The notes below the pieces were generated by a model, which did no database searches, was not told the origin of the DNA, and saw only the letters and a list, made by a program, of their open reading frames with translations. A program made the translations under genes and the position numbers. 64,000 nt of DNA, from NCBI GenBank assembly GCA_049516395.1, contig JBEKTD010000002.1:399418-463417 (forward strand), written 5' to 3'. Positions within the stretch are counted from its first letter, which is position 1; the number at the start of each line of letters is the position of its first letter. The stretch comes from Fen-1362 sp049516395. GTDB lineage: Bacteria; Planctomycetota; Phycisphaerae; Sedimentisphaerales; Anaerobacaceae. Below are positions 35,534 to 46,047 of this stretch, in pieces.

Positions 35534-37732
35534 ATGAAATACAATAGAAGAATCGAGCCGATACGTCGGCATAAAGTGACAGCCGAGTCCGCAAAAGGTG
35601 ACTTGCGCCAGACGTCAATATGTGCAGGAATTGTGCTACCGGTGGTTGCCTTCCTCTGGCCTTTCCTTTATTTATTTCGCTATATCATTCCAATAAATGG
35701 AACATACACTGCTATAGGCAATGATTTTATTGCATTGTATTACAGGCACAAGGTTTACCTGCTGGCCAGTCTCGCCGGCGGTCATTTTCCGATTTGGTCT
35801 CCTTCGGAGTCGGCTGGTTTCCCATTCTACACAAATCCTTTTGCGCAACCGTTCTATCCTTTCAACCTGCTGCTGTTAGTCTGGTATAAAATGTTCGGCG
35901 GCTACAGTCCACTTGACCATCAGCTTTTTACGGTTTTCGGCATCTCGATATTCGCACTCGGCCTTTTTGTGTGGCTGAGAAAAATCAACACTAACATCAG
36001 GGCGGTGCTTTTCGCGACCCTGGTAATGTCGGTAAGTTTCAGAATGACGGAAATAATGAGATTTCCCAACGCCGTTCATTCGGCGGCGTGGTATCCCTGG
36101 GTGCTTTATGCTATGACAAATATTTTAGTAAGCAAATCATGGAGAAAAACGGTACTAAACATGATTTTGCTGACTTTTTCTCTCGTATGTCTTCTTACGG
36201 GAGGGTACCCATACTATATTTACTATGCCATATTTCTATTTGTGCCATACCTGTTGGTTTTTCTCATAAACAAGCTGCGTTTCCGGCTGATTGGCCCGGA
36301 GGCAGTCAACTGGAAGCATGCATTGCCGGCTATGGTCTTGGCGGGAATTGCCGCTGTGCTTATATGCAGCCCATACCTATTCGGGTTTAAACAACTTATG
36401 CCACAGACCACAGACCGCAGCGGAACAAACTTTGCTTTTTCGACAGAACACACATTTACTTTCGAAGACACAATCGGCTCGCTGATGTATCCCCCGGCCG
36501 CTATGGAGGACGGGTGGAATTTCTTCAGCATAACGGGGCTTTTGATAATCCTTTTGTATATAGTCAGCGGCAAAGCAGCCGATAGAAACGGCGAAGAAAA
36601 AAGCTGCGTAGAAACGCCTATACCAATTCCCAAAAACCGCAGCGCGCTTTGTACTAAATTATTTTTCATCATCTGGATTGGGACTATTACTTACATTAGT
36701 TACGGAAAGGACTCTTATTTATTTATATTTTTGTGGAAGTATATGCCCGGTTTTTCTATCCTTCGCGTCTGGCCAAGAATAAACATTATACTTGTACCAA
36801 TTCTTGCATGGCTGTTATCACTTGCTTATGCGTCGTTCGAATCAATGATTTCGGGCAAAACCGCAGCCGTCGAAAAGCAATATAAAGTATTGCCCCTGGC
36901 TGCGTCACTGGTAGTGATATACGCGGTTGTTATTGGCACCCAGCTGTACTTATACCTTAATAATATTTACCACCCTTACTGGCTTGAGTATCACAAGCAG
37001 TTCACGCCCCAGCGCATAAAGTTCATCGTCTATGGAATTGTTGGGTTCGTCAGCATTTGCGCTATTTTACTTCTTTCGAGGCGAATTCGACCAGATTCCA
37101 ACCGCTCTTTTAGTGTGGTATTGCTTGTTCTACTGGCGTCGGCGGTTCTTGAGATGCGACCCGTTGGGACGCACGTATGGACACATCAAGGAACATACCA
37201 GCCAGGCCGTTTTACGCTGGATATAGCGGCAATTAATGAGTCCTCATTCCGATATCCCCGGATTGATAACAACTTCACGATTGCCTTGTCGCCGGTTTTT
37301 AGTGCGGGCATAATAGACAACTGGTACTTCAGCAGATACGTCAGATTTCTTAAGGAACACAAGAGCGAACTCGAAGCGTTAAAAGTGCTGCTTGGGGTAG
37401 CGGATGCCAGAAGAGTTTTCTTTTCAGAATCCATAGAGCATCCCACAATTACGGCATTCCTTGCGGATGAGGAGCGTTATCGTGACGCAGGACATTTGTT
37501 GTCCTATACGGGTGAGAAACTCAATTGGGAAATAAACACGCCGGTTGCCGGATACCTGAGCTTTATTGATAACTGGGATTATGGCTGGGAGGTTTATGTG
37601 GACGGCAACCCAGCCAAGATGGAATTACTCTTCGGAACTTTTAAATCTGTTCGGGTACCGCCCGGTCAGCACCGCGTTGAGTTTAGTTATCAACCGGGAT
37701 TGTTACCCTATAAAAAAATTGGCTTTGAATGA
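35534..37732 (+). CDS. YfhO-like multi-spanning membrane protein, C-terminus shortened
   Basis: 732 residues with about twelve membrane segments and a soluble C-terminal part. An early loop has the GT-C-like ...TAIGNDFIALYY...FPIWSPSESAGFPFYTNPF pattern, and the end has the YfhO signature (DYGWEVYVDGNPAKM ... VPPGQHRVEFSYQP). In the family this is normally followed by one last membrane helix, but here the frame stops after KKIGFE, so the final helix seems lost. YfhO-type proteins are thought to glycosylate surface polymers; the donor is unknown. A 173-bp gap without a gene precedes it. Confidence 0.75.
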   Translation: MKYNRRIEPIRRHKVTAESAKGDLRQTSICAGIVLPVVAFLWPFLYLFRYIIPINGTYTAIGNDFIALYYRHKVYLLASLAGGHFPIWSPSESAGFPFYTNPFAQPFYPFNLLLLVWYKMFGGYSPLDHQLFTVFGISIFALGLFVWLRKINTNIRAVLFATLVMSVSFRMTEIMRFPNAVHSAAWYPWVLYAMTNILVSKSWRKTVLNMILLTFSLVCLLTGGYPYYIYYAIFLFVPYLLVFLINKLRFRLIGPEAVNWKHALPAMVLAGIAAVLICSPYLFGFKQLMPQTTDRSGTNFAFSTEHTFTFEDTIGSLMYPPAAMEDGWNFFSITGLLIILLYIVSGKAADRNGEEKSCVETPIPIPKNRSALCTKLFFIIWIGTITYISYGKDSYLFIFLWKYMPGFSILRVWPRINIILVPILAWLLSLAYASFESMISGKTAAVEKQYKVLPLAASLVVIYAVVIGTQLYLYLNNIYHPYWLEYHKQFTPQRIKFIVYGIVGFVSICAILLLSRRIRPDSNRSFSVVLLVLLASAVLEMRPVGTHVWTHQGTYQPGRFTLDIAAINESSFRYPRIDNNFTIALSPVFSAGIIDNWYFSRYVRFLKEHKSELEALKVLLGVADARRVFFSESIEHPTITAFLADEERYRDAGHLLSYTGEKLNWEINTPVAGYLSFIDNWDYGWEVYVDGNPAKMELLFGTFKSVRVPPGQHRVEFSYQPGLLPYKKIGFE

Positions 37733-37809
37733 GCTACCTGGAGAACTATATTACTGTCAGTATCAACCAGTATTAATTATTGAGAAGCTAACCGTTTTTG
37801 GATGTTTTT

Positions 37810-38673
37810 ATGGGAATGTTAATTAATCGTTTACCAACAACCCGGATTAAGCTGTTTTTGGGCCGGATGCTTTATTATATGGTGCATCTTATATTTCGTG
37901 AAGACAGGCGAATTATTGTTCGAAACGGCATCAAATACGAAGTTGATTTGTCAGAAGGCATAGATTTGTCGGTCTTTGCGTTCGGCAAATTTCAGGGGAA
38001 TGTTTCCGACAATAAACACATATCGTTGCCGGAAGACGCCGTCATCTTCGATGTCGGAGCTAATTTTGGGATAATGGCACTCCAATATGCAAAAGCTGTA
38101 TCTTCGGGCAAGGTATATGCATTTGAACCCACTTACTATGCTTTCTCGAAGCTGAAGAGAAATTTGGAGCTTAATCCAGAACTTGCCAAACGCATTGTAA
38201 CCGTTCAAAGCTTTGTGTCGTCGAGGACATGTAAAGAAACAAACATTAAGGCCTATGCAAGCTGGAAGGTCGGAGGTACTGTAGAAAACGGCAGACATAG
38301 TATTCACCGGGGCACGATAAAGTCGACCGAGGGCATCGGCAAATTGTCGCTGGACGATTTCTGTGCAGAAAACAAAATTGAGAGACTGGATTTTGTCAAA
38401 ATAGATACTGATGGACATGAGTACGAAGTCCTCAAAGGCGCCCAAAAGGCCATTGCAAAGTTCAAGCCTATCGTAATTTTCGAAGTCGGATTATACGTGA
38501 TGGAAGAAAACAATATCGACTTCTCGATCTACCTGAATTATTTCGGCTCTCTGGGATATTCATTGTTCACCAGCGGCAATATTAGGAAAATAGACGCAGC
38601 GAGCTATCGCAGGTGTATTCCATCAAAAGGAACTATTGATATTCTGGCGATATATCGCGAAGACCGGAGCTAA
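37810..38673 (+). CDS. FkbM-family SAM methyltransferase
   Basis: 287 residues from ATG 37810; an in-frame TTG at 37798 is less likely. A class I fold is indicated by VIFDVGANFGIMAL (motif I), YAFEPTYYAF and the FkbM C-terminal element FVKIDTDGHEYEVLKGA followed by IVIFEVG. FkbM enzymes usually O-methylate sugars or polyketides, and the setting points to sugar methylation. It follows the YfhO-like gene by 77 bp on the same strand. Confidence 0.88.
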   Translation: MGMLINRLPTTRIKLFLGRMLYYMVHLIFREDRRIIVRNGIKYEVDLSEGIDLSVFAFGKFQGNVSDNKHISLPEDAVIFDVGANFGIMALQYAKAVSSGKVYAFEPTYYAFSKLKRNLELNPELAKRIVTVQSFVSSRTCKETNIKAYASWKVGGTVENGRHSIHRGTIKSTEGIGKLSLDDFCAENKIERLDFVKIDTDGHEYEVLKGAQKAIAKFKPIVIFEVGLYVMEENNIDFSIYLNYFGSLGYSLFTSGNIRKIDAASYRRCIPSKGTIDILAIYREDRS

Positions 38674-38745
38674 GTCAGCTATTTAAGGATTGTCCCTGCT
38701 GCCGGACAGGTCGGCAACAGAAACAACAAAAAAGCGGAAAACATA

Positions 38746-40593
38746 ATGAAAAGGCACGCAGGAAAAACTGTCGGGACAGAAGCTGTCAGAAAAAAAACCT
38801 CACATATTGAGGACAGGTGTTCGTTAAATACCGAGGGATTTGCCAGGCAGGAACGATACTTCACGTTTTTTCTGTCAGCAATGCTCTTATGCTTCGGCAT
38901 CTATCAATCAATATTGTATTTTGGCCATACAATAATACCTATTTCTGATTTTCCGGATTTTTTTAGGACAGGTCAGGAACTTTTGTCTCTGCATGCCCCC
39001 ACAAGTTTCAAACGGGCTCCGGTACTTGGTATACTTCAGGTCGGGCTTTCGTATCTGGTTGGTGGGAAATATCCCGACCTCACCGCGGGCTGGCTGCTTA
39101 ACGCATTGCTTCATCCTTTTAATCTCATACTTTTATGGCTGCTCGGAAGGGAAATCATAGGCAAATCCGGCGTATGGTTCGCAATTATAACCATATTGAA
39201 TCCCTGGGTGCTGTATATGCTGACGGAACCCATTGTGGAAACAACCCTACTGTTCTTTGTGTTGCTTACTTTTTATCTCATTTTCAGACGTTCTAACTGG
39301 TGCTATCTTTTCGCTTCGATAGCGAGCATAACCCGTTACGAAGGAGCAACGCTGATTATCGCCGCTTTTGTCATGGATATGATATATGCCCAGGTCAGAC
39401 GAGAGCGGATTCGCGCCTTTTTGTATTCGGCCCTGGCGTTCGTGCCCCTCGGAATCTGGATGTTGGCCACGTTTTTGGAATGGAATACACAAGCTTCGAG
39501 CAGCCACTATTTTAAGATTTTTGGAGAAAACTCGGAATACTCGAAACTGCTGCTTGGGTCTTTCAAGGACAAGGTTGGGCTGGTGCTTCATATGAAACTG
39601 GAGTGGAGAATTGGGTTTCAGCCATTGTTAATGCCGTATCCGGGGAGTGAAAGTGATTCCGGCGAAACGCTCACGAAGCTGAGTATGGTCTTCGCGGCCG
39701 TCGGTTTTTTCTTCGGTTGTATTTATGGATTATGCAAACGGCAATGGAAAATACTGGCGCTGCTTATATTTTTCGTGCCTTATTTTGTTGTCCACTCGAG
39801 ATTTCCGGCTCCACTATTGAGATACCATGTGCCCCTATTCTGGATAGCTATTTTGATAAGCTGGTTCGGGTTGCAGAACATATGGAAACTGATAGACAAG
39901 GATAACCGGGTTCCCCGCTTCTTAGTTTCTATACTGCAGGTGATGATATTGATAATTGCCTTTGTATGGATAGTCGGTCTTTTCCCCTATCTGTCCCGAT
40001 TAGCTTCGATAAGCCCGACTTCCGTTTCAGTGCCTTATGTTGCGATGGCAGTCGTTTCACTCATTCTTGCCGTGTGCATATACATTCATAAATTCAGATA
40101 TCTGCTGCGGGAGTTTGCCATCTTCGCATTATTATGCCTAGTTTTAGTCTCTAACCAGTTCGGGCTTGCCTATACCCTCGGTGACGGGCAGAGAGAAGTG
40201 GAGTTCAAGCTCCTGGGTGACTGGTTCGTTACCAATGCCAAACCGGGCGAAAAAATGGGGCTTTATATGTCGGGCGTAGTGGAGATATTCGCCCGTAAAT
40301 ATGCCGACCGCGTTGTTGGACTGCCAACGGCCGACAACCCGACGGAATTTGTTGAGGCCTGTTACAAAGAAGGCATTACATACGTCGTATGGGCTACGCG
40401 TGAAGGATTCAGCACCGACCACGCGGACTACCGAGGAGCAAATCTCGACAAAAATATTGCCATTCTCCAGAAGCCAGAAAATATCGGGCCTTACAAGTTT
40501 ATCACACAAATTGGCACGAATAGGGGATTTGTAAATGTTTTTCGCCTTATGAGGCCCGATGAAACCGCGAATCCGCAACTACCCTCTGACTAA
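38746..40593 (+). CDS. GT39-like integral membrane glycosyltransferase
   Basis: 615 residues with about eleven membrane segments and a short soluble end. The first outer loop contains PISDFPDFFRTGQELL, whose acidic residues fit the GT-C catalytic position, and a helix-rich core with an EPIVETTLLF segment follows. Its polar N-terminus (about 40 residues) is unusual for the family. It probably adds a sugar from a polyprenyl carrier on the periplasmic side. Acceptor and sugar cannot be inferred. It lies 72 bp after the FkbM gene. Confidence 0.75.
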   Translation: MKRHAGKTVGTEAVRKKTSHIEDRCSLNTEGFARQERYFTFFLSAMLLCFGIYQSILYFGHTIIPISDFPDFFRTGQELLSLHAPTSFKRAPVLGILQVGLSYLVGGKYPDLTAGWLLNALLHPFNLILLWLLGREIIGKSGVWFAIITILNPWVLYMLTEPIVETTLLFFVLLTFYLIFRRSNWCYLFASIASITRYEGATLIIAAFVMDMIYAQVRRERIRAFLYSALAFVPLGIWMLATFLEWNTQASSSHYFKIFGENSEYSKLLLGSFKDKVGLVLHMKLEWRIGFQPLLMPYPGSESDSGETLTKLSMVFAAVGFFFGCIYGLCKRQWKILALLIFFVPYFVVHSRFPAPLLRYHVPLFWIAILISWFGLQNIWKLIDKDNRVPRFLVSILQVMILIIAFVWIVGLFPYLSRLASISPTSVSVPYVAMAVVSLILAVCIYIHKFRYLLREFAIFALLCLVLVSNQFGLAYTLGDGQREVEFKLLGDWFVTNAKPGEKMGLYMSGVVEIFARKYADRVVGLPTADNPTEFVEACYKEGITYVVWATREGFSTDHADYRGANLDKNIAILQKPENIGPYKFITQIGTNRGFVNVFRLMRPDETANPQLPSD

Positions 40594-40683
40594 ACCTTTA
40601 TTGTTATTGTTCATCTGACGAAGAACAGTTATGTTTGTTACGATATCGTTTTAGAGACTTGACGAAGATAAACCAGCGATAAA

Positions 40684-41823
40684 ATGATGAAGATTCTGAT
40701 GATTAATTATGAGTTTCCGCCCATCGGAGGCGGCGCGGGGCAGGCCCATCTGGCTATACTCAAACAGTATGCCGGAAAAAGTGATTTACAGGTGGATGTG
40801 CTGGCGTCAGCGCCGAAACCCGGTTTTGCGATTCAAAAACTATCGGAGAATGTTACGCTTTATGCCATCGGCGTGCACAAGAAAAATCTGCACTATTGGC
40901 GCAAGATTGAGGTCGTCGAATGGGTTCTCAAAGCCACTACGCCCTATCGGCGTTTACTCAGGGAAAACCGCTACGACCTCGTTCACGCGTTTTTCGGTCT
41001 GCCCACCGGCTGGCTTTGTTACAGGACAGCCAATCGTCTGCCGTATATAATCTCGCTTCGCGGCTCGGATGTCCCCGGCGGGCATGCACGACTGCAGCTC
41101 GAATACAAACTGCTGGGGCCGCTTTTGAAACGAATCTGGACAAAAGCTTCGGCGATTGTGGCGTGCAGTGATGGCCTGAAGAACAGGGCGCTGAGGTTTT
41201 TACCCTCGGCAAATATAGATATCATTCCAAACGGTATCGACCTGGACGAATTTCATCCGGTTGCTAACAAGGAATTGTCCGGCGAGTCGAAACTCCTCAC
41301 GGTAGGCCGGCTGTCGGTAACAAAAAGATTCGAAATGCTCATCGAGGCAGTCGAGATATTAAACAAACAAGGCAAAAATGTCCGCCTGACAATATCGGGC
41401 GGCGGCGGACTGCTTGACGAATTAAAAAACCTCGTTGAGCAAAAAAACCTGACTGGTATCATCAACCTGACAGGCAGAATCGAAACCGAAAAGATGCCCG
41501 ACGTTTATCGACAGCACGATATGTTCGTCAGCGCAAGTATGCAGGAAGGAATGAGTAACGCGATGCTCGAAGCTATGGCGTCGGGCCTGCCGATAATAAC
41601 TACGAAGTGTGAAGGAGTTGAAGAACTGATTTCGGACAACGGTATTGTTGTTGGAAATGATTCTGGGGAGATGCTTGCCGAAACCATAATCAGGCTGGCT
41701 GATAATCGGCAGCAGTATAAAACTATGTGCGCCGCCGCCAGGAGTCAGGCGGGGAAATTCGGCTGGGACAGAGTGGCGCAGGGGTATATAAAACTTTATC
41801 ATAGAGTCCTCAGTAAAAAATAA
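40684..41823 (+). CDS. GT4-family glycosyltransferase
   Basis: 379 residues. GT-B fold: N-terminal MINYEFPPIGGGAGQAH glycine-rich acceptor region, NGIDLDEF, and the C-terminal donor-binding LLTVGRLSVTKRFEMLIEA and EGMSNAMLEAMASGLPIITT motifs containing the E-x7-E pattern. It would use a nucleotide-activated sugar in the cytoplasm. ATG 40684 or 40687 are both possible. It is followed after 14 bp by the deacetylase-like gene. Confidence 0.92.
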   Translation: MMKILMINYEFPPIGGGAGQAHLAILKQYAGKSDLQVDVLASAPKPGFAIQKLSENVTLYAIGVHKKNLHYWRKIEVVEWVLKATTPYRRLLRENRYDLVHAFFGLPTGWLCYRTANRLPYIISLRGSDVPGGHARLQLEYKLLGPLLKRIWTKASAIVACSDGLKNRALRFLPSANIDIIPNGIDLDEFHPVANKELSGESKLLTVGRLSVTKRFEMLIEAVEILNKQGKNVRLTISGGGGLLDELKNLVEQKNLTGIINLTGRIETEKMPDVYRQHDMFVSASMQEGMSNAMLEAMASGLPIITTKCEGVEELISDNGIVVGNDSGEMLAETIIRLADNRQQYKTMCAAARSQAGKFGWDRVAQGYIKLYHRVLSKK

Positions 41824-41837
41824 TCGGCGAAAATATA

Positions 41838-42767
41838 ATGGCAGGAATTTTTTGTATAACGATAGATACTGAGCCGGATTGCGATGTCCACTGGAAGCGT
41901 TCGCGGCCGCTGACGTTTGAATCCATAACCTTCGGGATTCCCTCAATTCTCAGGCCAATCTGGGACAAGTTCGGCATAAGGCCGGTCTATTTCATCTCGC
42001 CTGAGGTGGTTGAAAACAACGAATGCTGCCGGACGCTGAAAGATGAAATCGCTCGCGGCGCCGAGATAGGGACACATCTGCACAGCGAATACATCGAGCC
42101 GCAAAGAAGACACGAGGATATTTCCGGAACTACCAGCGATGAATTTCCTTGTTTCGCCTATGATGCAGAAATCGAGTCCGCGAAAATAAAAAATCTGACC
42201 GAGCTGATTGAAAAGAAATTGGGCGTCAGGCCAGTTTCCTACAGGGCGGCCCGATACGGTGCGGATTTGGATACGATAAAGGCGCTGGAAAAGCTGGGCT
42301 ACAAAGTCGATAGCTCGGTAACGCCGGGGGTAAGCTGGACTCGGCAGGGGGGGCCGGACCATTCGCGGGCACCAAAGCAGCCGTATTTTATTTCTCAAAC
42401 GGATTATTATTCGCCGGGCAATGGCAAAATTCTGGAAGTACCTATTACTGTTTCGGGCAAGAGATTGCCGTTTTTGCCCGGCAGGTGGATGTTTTATCGC
42501 TGGCTGAGGCCTACGCATATGACCGCCTTAGAAATGAAATCGCTTGTCGCGGAATTTGCGAGAAACTATCCCTCGCCCGTACTCAACATGATGTTCCACT
42601 CAATGGAAGTTCTGCCCGGCAAGACACCTTTTGTGAGAACAAAGCTCGGCCAAAAGATGTATTTATGTCGGCTGAATTCGATTTTGCGGTATATGACGAA
42701 AATGGGCTTTGAAAGCAAAACACTGGCAGAAGTTTACTCCCAAACAGTCAACAGGAGCAAAAAATAG
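41838..42767 (+). CDS. Polysaccharide deacetylase (NodB-like) family protein
   Basis: 309 residues. The first NodB motif appears as ITIDTEPDCD, the metal-binding His pair as IGTHLHSEY, and an Arg motif as YRAARYG; a late MMFHSMEV supplies the last histidine. The family removes acetyl groups from sugars using a divalent metal. In this position it may trim the repeat unit built by neighbouring transferases. Its stop codon overlaps the GTG start of the asparagine synthase by one base. Confidence 0.85.
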   Translation: MAGIFCITIDTEPDCDVHWKRSRPLTFESITFGIPSILRPIWDKFGIRPVYFISPEVVENNECCRTLKDEIARGAEIGTHLHSEYIEPQRRHEDISGTTSDEFPCFAYDAEIESAKIKNLTELIEKKLGVRPVSYRAARYGADLDTIKALEKLGYKVDSSVTPGVSWTRQGGPDHSRAPKQPYFISQTDYYSPGNGKILEVPITVSGKRLPFLPGRWMFYRWLRPTHMTALEMKSLVAEFARNYPSPVLNMMFHSMEVLPGKTPFVRTKLGQKMYLCRLNSILRYMTKMGFESKTLAEVYSQTVNRSKK

Positions 42768-44578
42768 TGTGCGGGATAGCCGGCTTTAACTGGAAAGATA
42801 ACGCCGCAATCGAGGCGATGACCGGGGCAATGCGACACCGCGGCCCCGATGACAGCGGGACATATCTCGATGACAATGTCTCGCTGGGACATACGCGCCT
42901 GTCGATTCTTGATTTGTCCCCCAAAGGCCATCAGCCGATGTATTTTCAGAACCTGGCGATTGTCTTCAACGGCGAAATTTACAACTTCCAGGAAATACGA
43001 AAAGAACTCGAATCTTTTGGTTACGGATTCACGTCCGGTACGGATACCGAGGTTATCCTGGCTGCGTATCACCGCTGGGGCGACAAATGCGTCGAAAAAT
43101 TCAACGGTATGTGGGCGTTCTGCATTTATGACAGGGACAAACAAACGCTGTTTATCTCTCGCGACAGGTTCGGCATAAAGCCGGTTTATTATTATTTCGA
43201 CGACCGGCGTTTTATCTTCGCCTCGGAACTAAAAGCAATCAGAAAACACCATATTGCCCTTGAAACCGACCCGGCTGGCGTGAATTTCTTCTTCTACCAG
43301 AAGTATATCGGCGGCGATTTGACTATTTACAAAAACTGTCGGAAACTCAGGCCCGCCCACAGTATTCTTTTCGACCTGAATACCAAAAAGCTGACCATTT
43401 CAAAACATTATGACCTCGAAGCCGAAATAGCTAAGCGTCAGGATATTGCCATTGATGACCGGCTGGAAATGGTCGAGGGAATTCTCAGCGATGCCGTATT
43501 GAAGAGGTTAATTGCCGACGTGCCCGTGGGGAGTTTCCTTTCGGGGGGCCTCGATTCATCGCTTATCTCCGCCATAATCGCCAAGAACAAAAAGGATTTT
43601 GACACATTCTCGATCGGCTTCAAAGATGAATCATACAATGAACTTAATTTCTCACAGATTGTCGCCGAGCACATCAAAACGGCTCATCATTACGAATATA
43701 TGGACGTCAACGAGGACATTATTCAGCAGATAATCGGCGCGATGGATGAGCCGTTTGGCGACTCGTCGGTTTTTCCGACGTATCTGCTCTCGAAGATTAC
43801 CCGGCAAAAAGTTACGGTATCACTGTCAGGCGACGCCGGCGACGAGGTATTTGGCGGCTATGATACCTACAGGGCTTATAAACTGGCGAGATTCATTCCA
43901 GCCCCGGTTGCCGGATTGTCCCGATTTCTTGTGAATATGATTCCGCCCTCGGACAAAAAAGTCACCCTCGGCTTTAAGATGAAAAGATTCCTGCGTGATT
44001 TCGACGCGGGCTGCAACAGGCGACACCTTAACTGGATGGCGACCTTCACCGAGGCAGCGAGGAAAGACCTGTTGAGCAATTGTCTTATTCCGGATGACCA
44101 GCTTATCCCCTGCGGCAGCGAAGACAGCTTGCTCTCGGTGCAATTGAACGACATTCATAACTATCTTGCCGAAGACATACTTAAAAAAGTTGACCTCGCC
44201 TCGATGCAGGTTTCGCTTGAGGCCAGAGTGCCGTATCTGGACTATCGTCTTGTTCCGCTGGTCCTGTCGCTGCCTGATAAATACAAAATCAGGTTCCTGA
44301 CGACTAAATGGTTTTTGAAAAGAATAGCCGATAAATATCTGCCCCGGCAAATAGTGCATAGGACAAAAAGGGGGTTTACAGTTCCTGTTAGCGCTTGGGT
44401 CAAAAACAGCGATTTAATCCGTGAGTTTTTAACTAACAGGAAATATTACGAGCATAACCTGTTAAACTACGATTATGTCCAACAAATGCTCAACACTCAT
44501 ATTGTCAGCAGGGCAGATAACGCCAGACAGTTATGGCTTGCTTTTGTGTTTAATTACTGGATGTCCAGGAACCGCTAA
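42767..44578 (+). CDS. asnB: Asparagine synthetase (glutamine-hydrolysing) type amidotransferase
   Basis: 603 residues, starting at GTG 42767 so that Cys2 becomes the N-terminal nucleophile (M-C-G-I-A-G-F) of the class II glutaminase domain (RHRGPDD, NGEIYN). The C-terminal synthetase has the PP-loop SGGLDSS and SLSGDAGDEVFGGYD. Members in glycan clusters often amidate sugar carboxylates instead of making free asparagine, so the true acceptor here is uncertain. It is the last plus-strand gene of its run and converges on a radical SAM gene with only 8 bp between them. Confidence 0.9.
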   Translation: MCGIAGFNWKDNAAIEAMTGAMRHRGPDDSGTYLDDNVSLGHTRLSILDLSPKGHQPMYFQNLAIVFNGEIYNFQEIRKELESFGYGFTSGTDTEVILAAYHRWGDKCVEKFNGMWAFCIYDRDKQTLFISRDRFGIKPVYYYFDDRRFIFASELKAIRKHHIALETDPAGVNFFFYQKYIGGDLTIYKNCRKLRPAHSILFDLNTKKLTISKHYDLEAEIAKRQDIAIDDRLEMVEGILSDAVLKRLIADVPVGSFLSGGLDSSLISAIIAKNKKDFDTFSIGFKDESYNELNFSQIVAEHIKTAHHYEYMDVNEDIIQQIIGAMDEPFGDSSVFPTYLLSKITRQKVTVSLSGDAGDEVFGGYDTYRAYKLARFIPAPVAGLSRFLVNMIPPSDKKVTLGFKMKRFLRDFDAGCNRRHLNWMATFTEAARKDLLSNCLIPDDQLIPCGSEDSLLSVQLNDIHNYLAEDILKKVDLASMQVSLEARVPYLDYRLVPLVLSLPDKYKIRFLTTKWFLKRIADKYLPRQIVHRTKRGFTVPVSAWVKNSDLIREFLTNRKYYEHNLLNYDYVQQMLNTHIVSRADNARQLWLAFVFNYWMSRNR

Positions 44579-44586
44579 AGAAAAAG

Positions 44587-46047
44587 TTAATGTTTGCCTT
44601 TGAGAGAGAAAACCCATTTCCCCAGTAGCCGATAGACCAGGACCGAATTATCCAGACAGAAGTACGCATATTGAGCGGACAATGACAGGAAATTATAACC
44701 GTATCTCATTGTCCCCCAAAAATAGTCCCACAAAAAGTTAAGAGGCGGGCGTTCCTTCACTTGTCTGTAACGCAATTGTATCTGATGGAACATGTCAGAA
44801 AGCTCATCCGGGGTTATACCTTCGAGCTTAATGGCCCCAGCGCTCCAGCGATCCTCATGGGACTTGTCAAATTCCACCTCATTGAACATTTTTGAACCTG
44901 GCGTTGGTGTTGTATAATGAAGATCTATGGAGTTAGGCCTTATTCTTTCAAGTAATTTAACCGTGTCCAATATCGTTTCCTTGTTATCGCCCGGGGTGCC
45001 TATCATCAACGATGCGTTCGTTACAATGTTATTTTTCTTGCAAATCTCAAAAGCCCGTTCTATCTCGGCGATAGTAAGGTGCTTGTCCATAACAATATCC
45101 AGGATTTGCTGATTGCCTGATTCGACTCCAAATGACATACTCCGACAATTTATCGCCTTTAGTTTTTCCGCAATCTCCGGCGTTAACGTGTCCGCCTTGC
45201 CCTGAACTCCAATTATCAGATTATAGTTCCTCTCTTTGATACCGTCACAAATCTCGAACAGCCACCTTTTATTGATTGTCATATTGTCATCGGTGAATAG
45301 CACCGTTTTGACCTTGTACTTTTTGACTAATTCATCAATCTCCTGCAGAATACTTTGAGGGCTTCGGAAACGCACATTCCTTCCAAACATCTCCCTTAGC
45401 ATTGGCTGACAGAATGTGCAGTTAAACGGACAACCTCTGCTGGCGATAATAATACCAACAGGCGGCACATTCGGGAAAAGCGGTATCTGGCGAAAGTATT
45501 TTTTGATCGTCGGGAGCAATCCTCTATCCGGCACCGGAAGTGTATTCAGGTCAACATGCTCGTCTCTTTCAGTTTGTATAATCTGTCCATTCTGCTTAAA
45601 AAGTATGCCCTTTATATTCTTGAGTTCTCCCTGGTTTTGCAGTGCGTTCAATAACGGTACAATGTTATTTTCCGCCTCTCCCACAGCCACGACATCAACA
45701 AAATCATTTTTTATCACTTCTAATGGTTGTGCGGTTGCATGAGGGCCGCCGATAATTATTTTAGCATTTGGAACAACTTTTTTTGTAATTGCCACGGCTG
45801 TAAGCACATCATCATAAAATGGTGACAGGGCGGTGAAACCCACAATATCGGGCTTTTGCTCTCTTATTCGTTTTTCATAAGCAGACCAATGCCTGTCAAA
45901 CGTCAGGTCGATAAGATTGACGTCAATCCCATTATTTTTACACACGGTAGCTAAGTATATAATCCCCAATGGGGGATATATTGACAAATTGATGGGCATC
46001 CTCGGAAAAATGCCGCCCTTTTTCGGATACACAAAAGCTACCTTCAT
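44587..46047 (-). CDS. Radical SAM protein with N-terminal B12-binding-like domain
   Basis: 486 residues. Residues 1-140 form a Rossmann-like domain (ending GGPHATAQP) as in B12-dependent radical SAM enzymes, although no DxHxxG cobalamin-ligand motif is apparent. The radical SAM core has the Cys206-x3-Cys210-x2-Cys213 cluster motif (RGCPFNCTFC) and GVESGNQQIL. The C-terminal region is helical. AGAGG lies seven bases before the ATG. It shares layout and length with the protein at 55687-57147. Reaction unknown: methylation or another C-H modification of a sugar or lipid is possible. Confidence 0.85.
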   Translation of the reverse strand: MKVAFVYPKKGGIFPRMPINLSIYPPLGIIYLATVCKNNGIDVNLIDLTFDRHWSAYEKRIREQKPDIVGFTALSPFYDDVLTAVAITKKVVPNAKIIIGGPHATAQPLEVIKNDFVDVVAVGEAENNIVPLLNALQNQGELKNIKGILFKQNGQIIQTERDEHVDLNTLPVPDRGLLPTIKKYFRQIPLFPNVPPVGIIIASRGCPFNCTFCQPMLREMFGRNVRFRSPQSILQEIDELVKKYKVKTVLFTDDNMTINKRWLFEICDGIKERNYNLIIGVQGKADTLTPEIAEKLKAINCRSMSFGVESGNQQILDIVMDKHLTIAEIERAFEICKKNNIVTNASLMIGTPGDNKETILDTVKLLERIRPNSIDLHYTTPTPGSKMFNEVEFDKSHEDRWSAGAIKLEGITPDELSDMFHQIQLRYRQVKERPPLNFLWDYFWGTMRYGYNFLSLSAQYAYFCLDNSVLVYRLLGKWVFSLKGKH

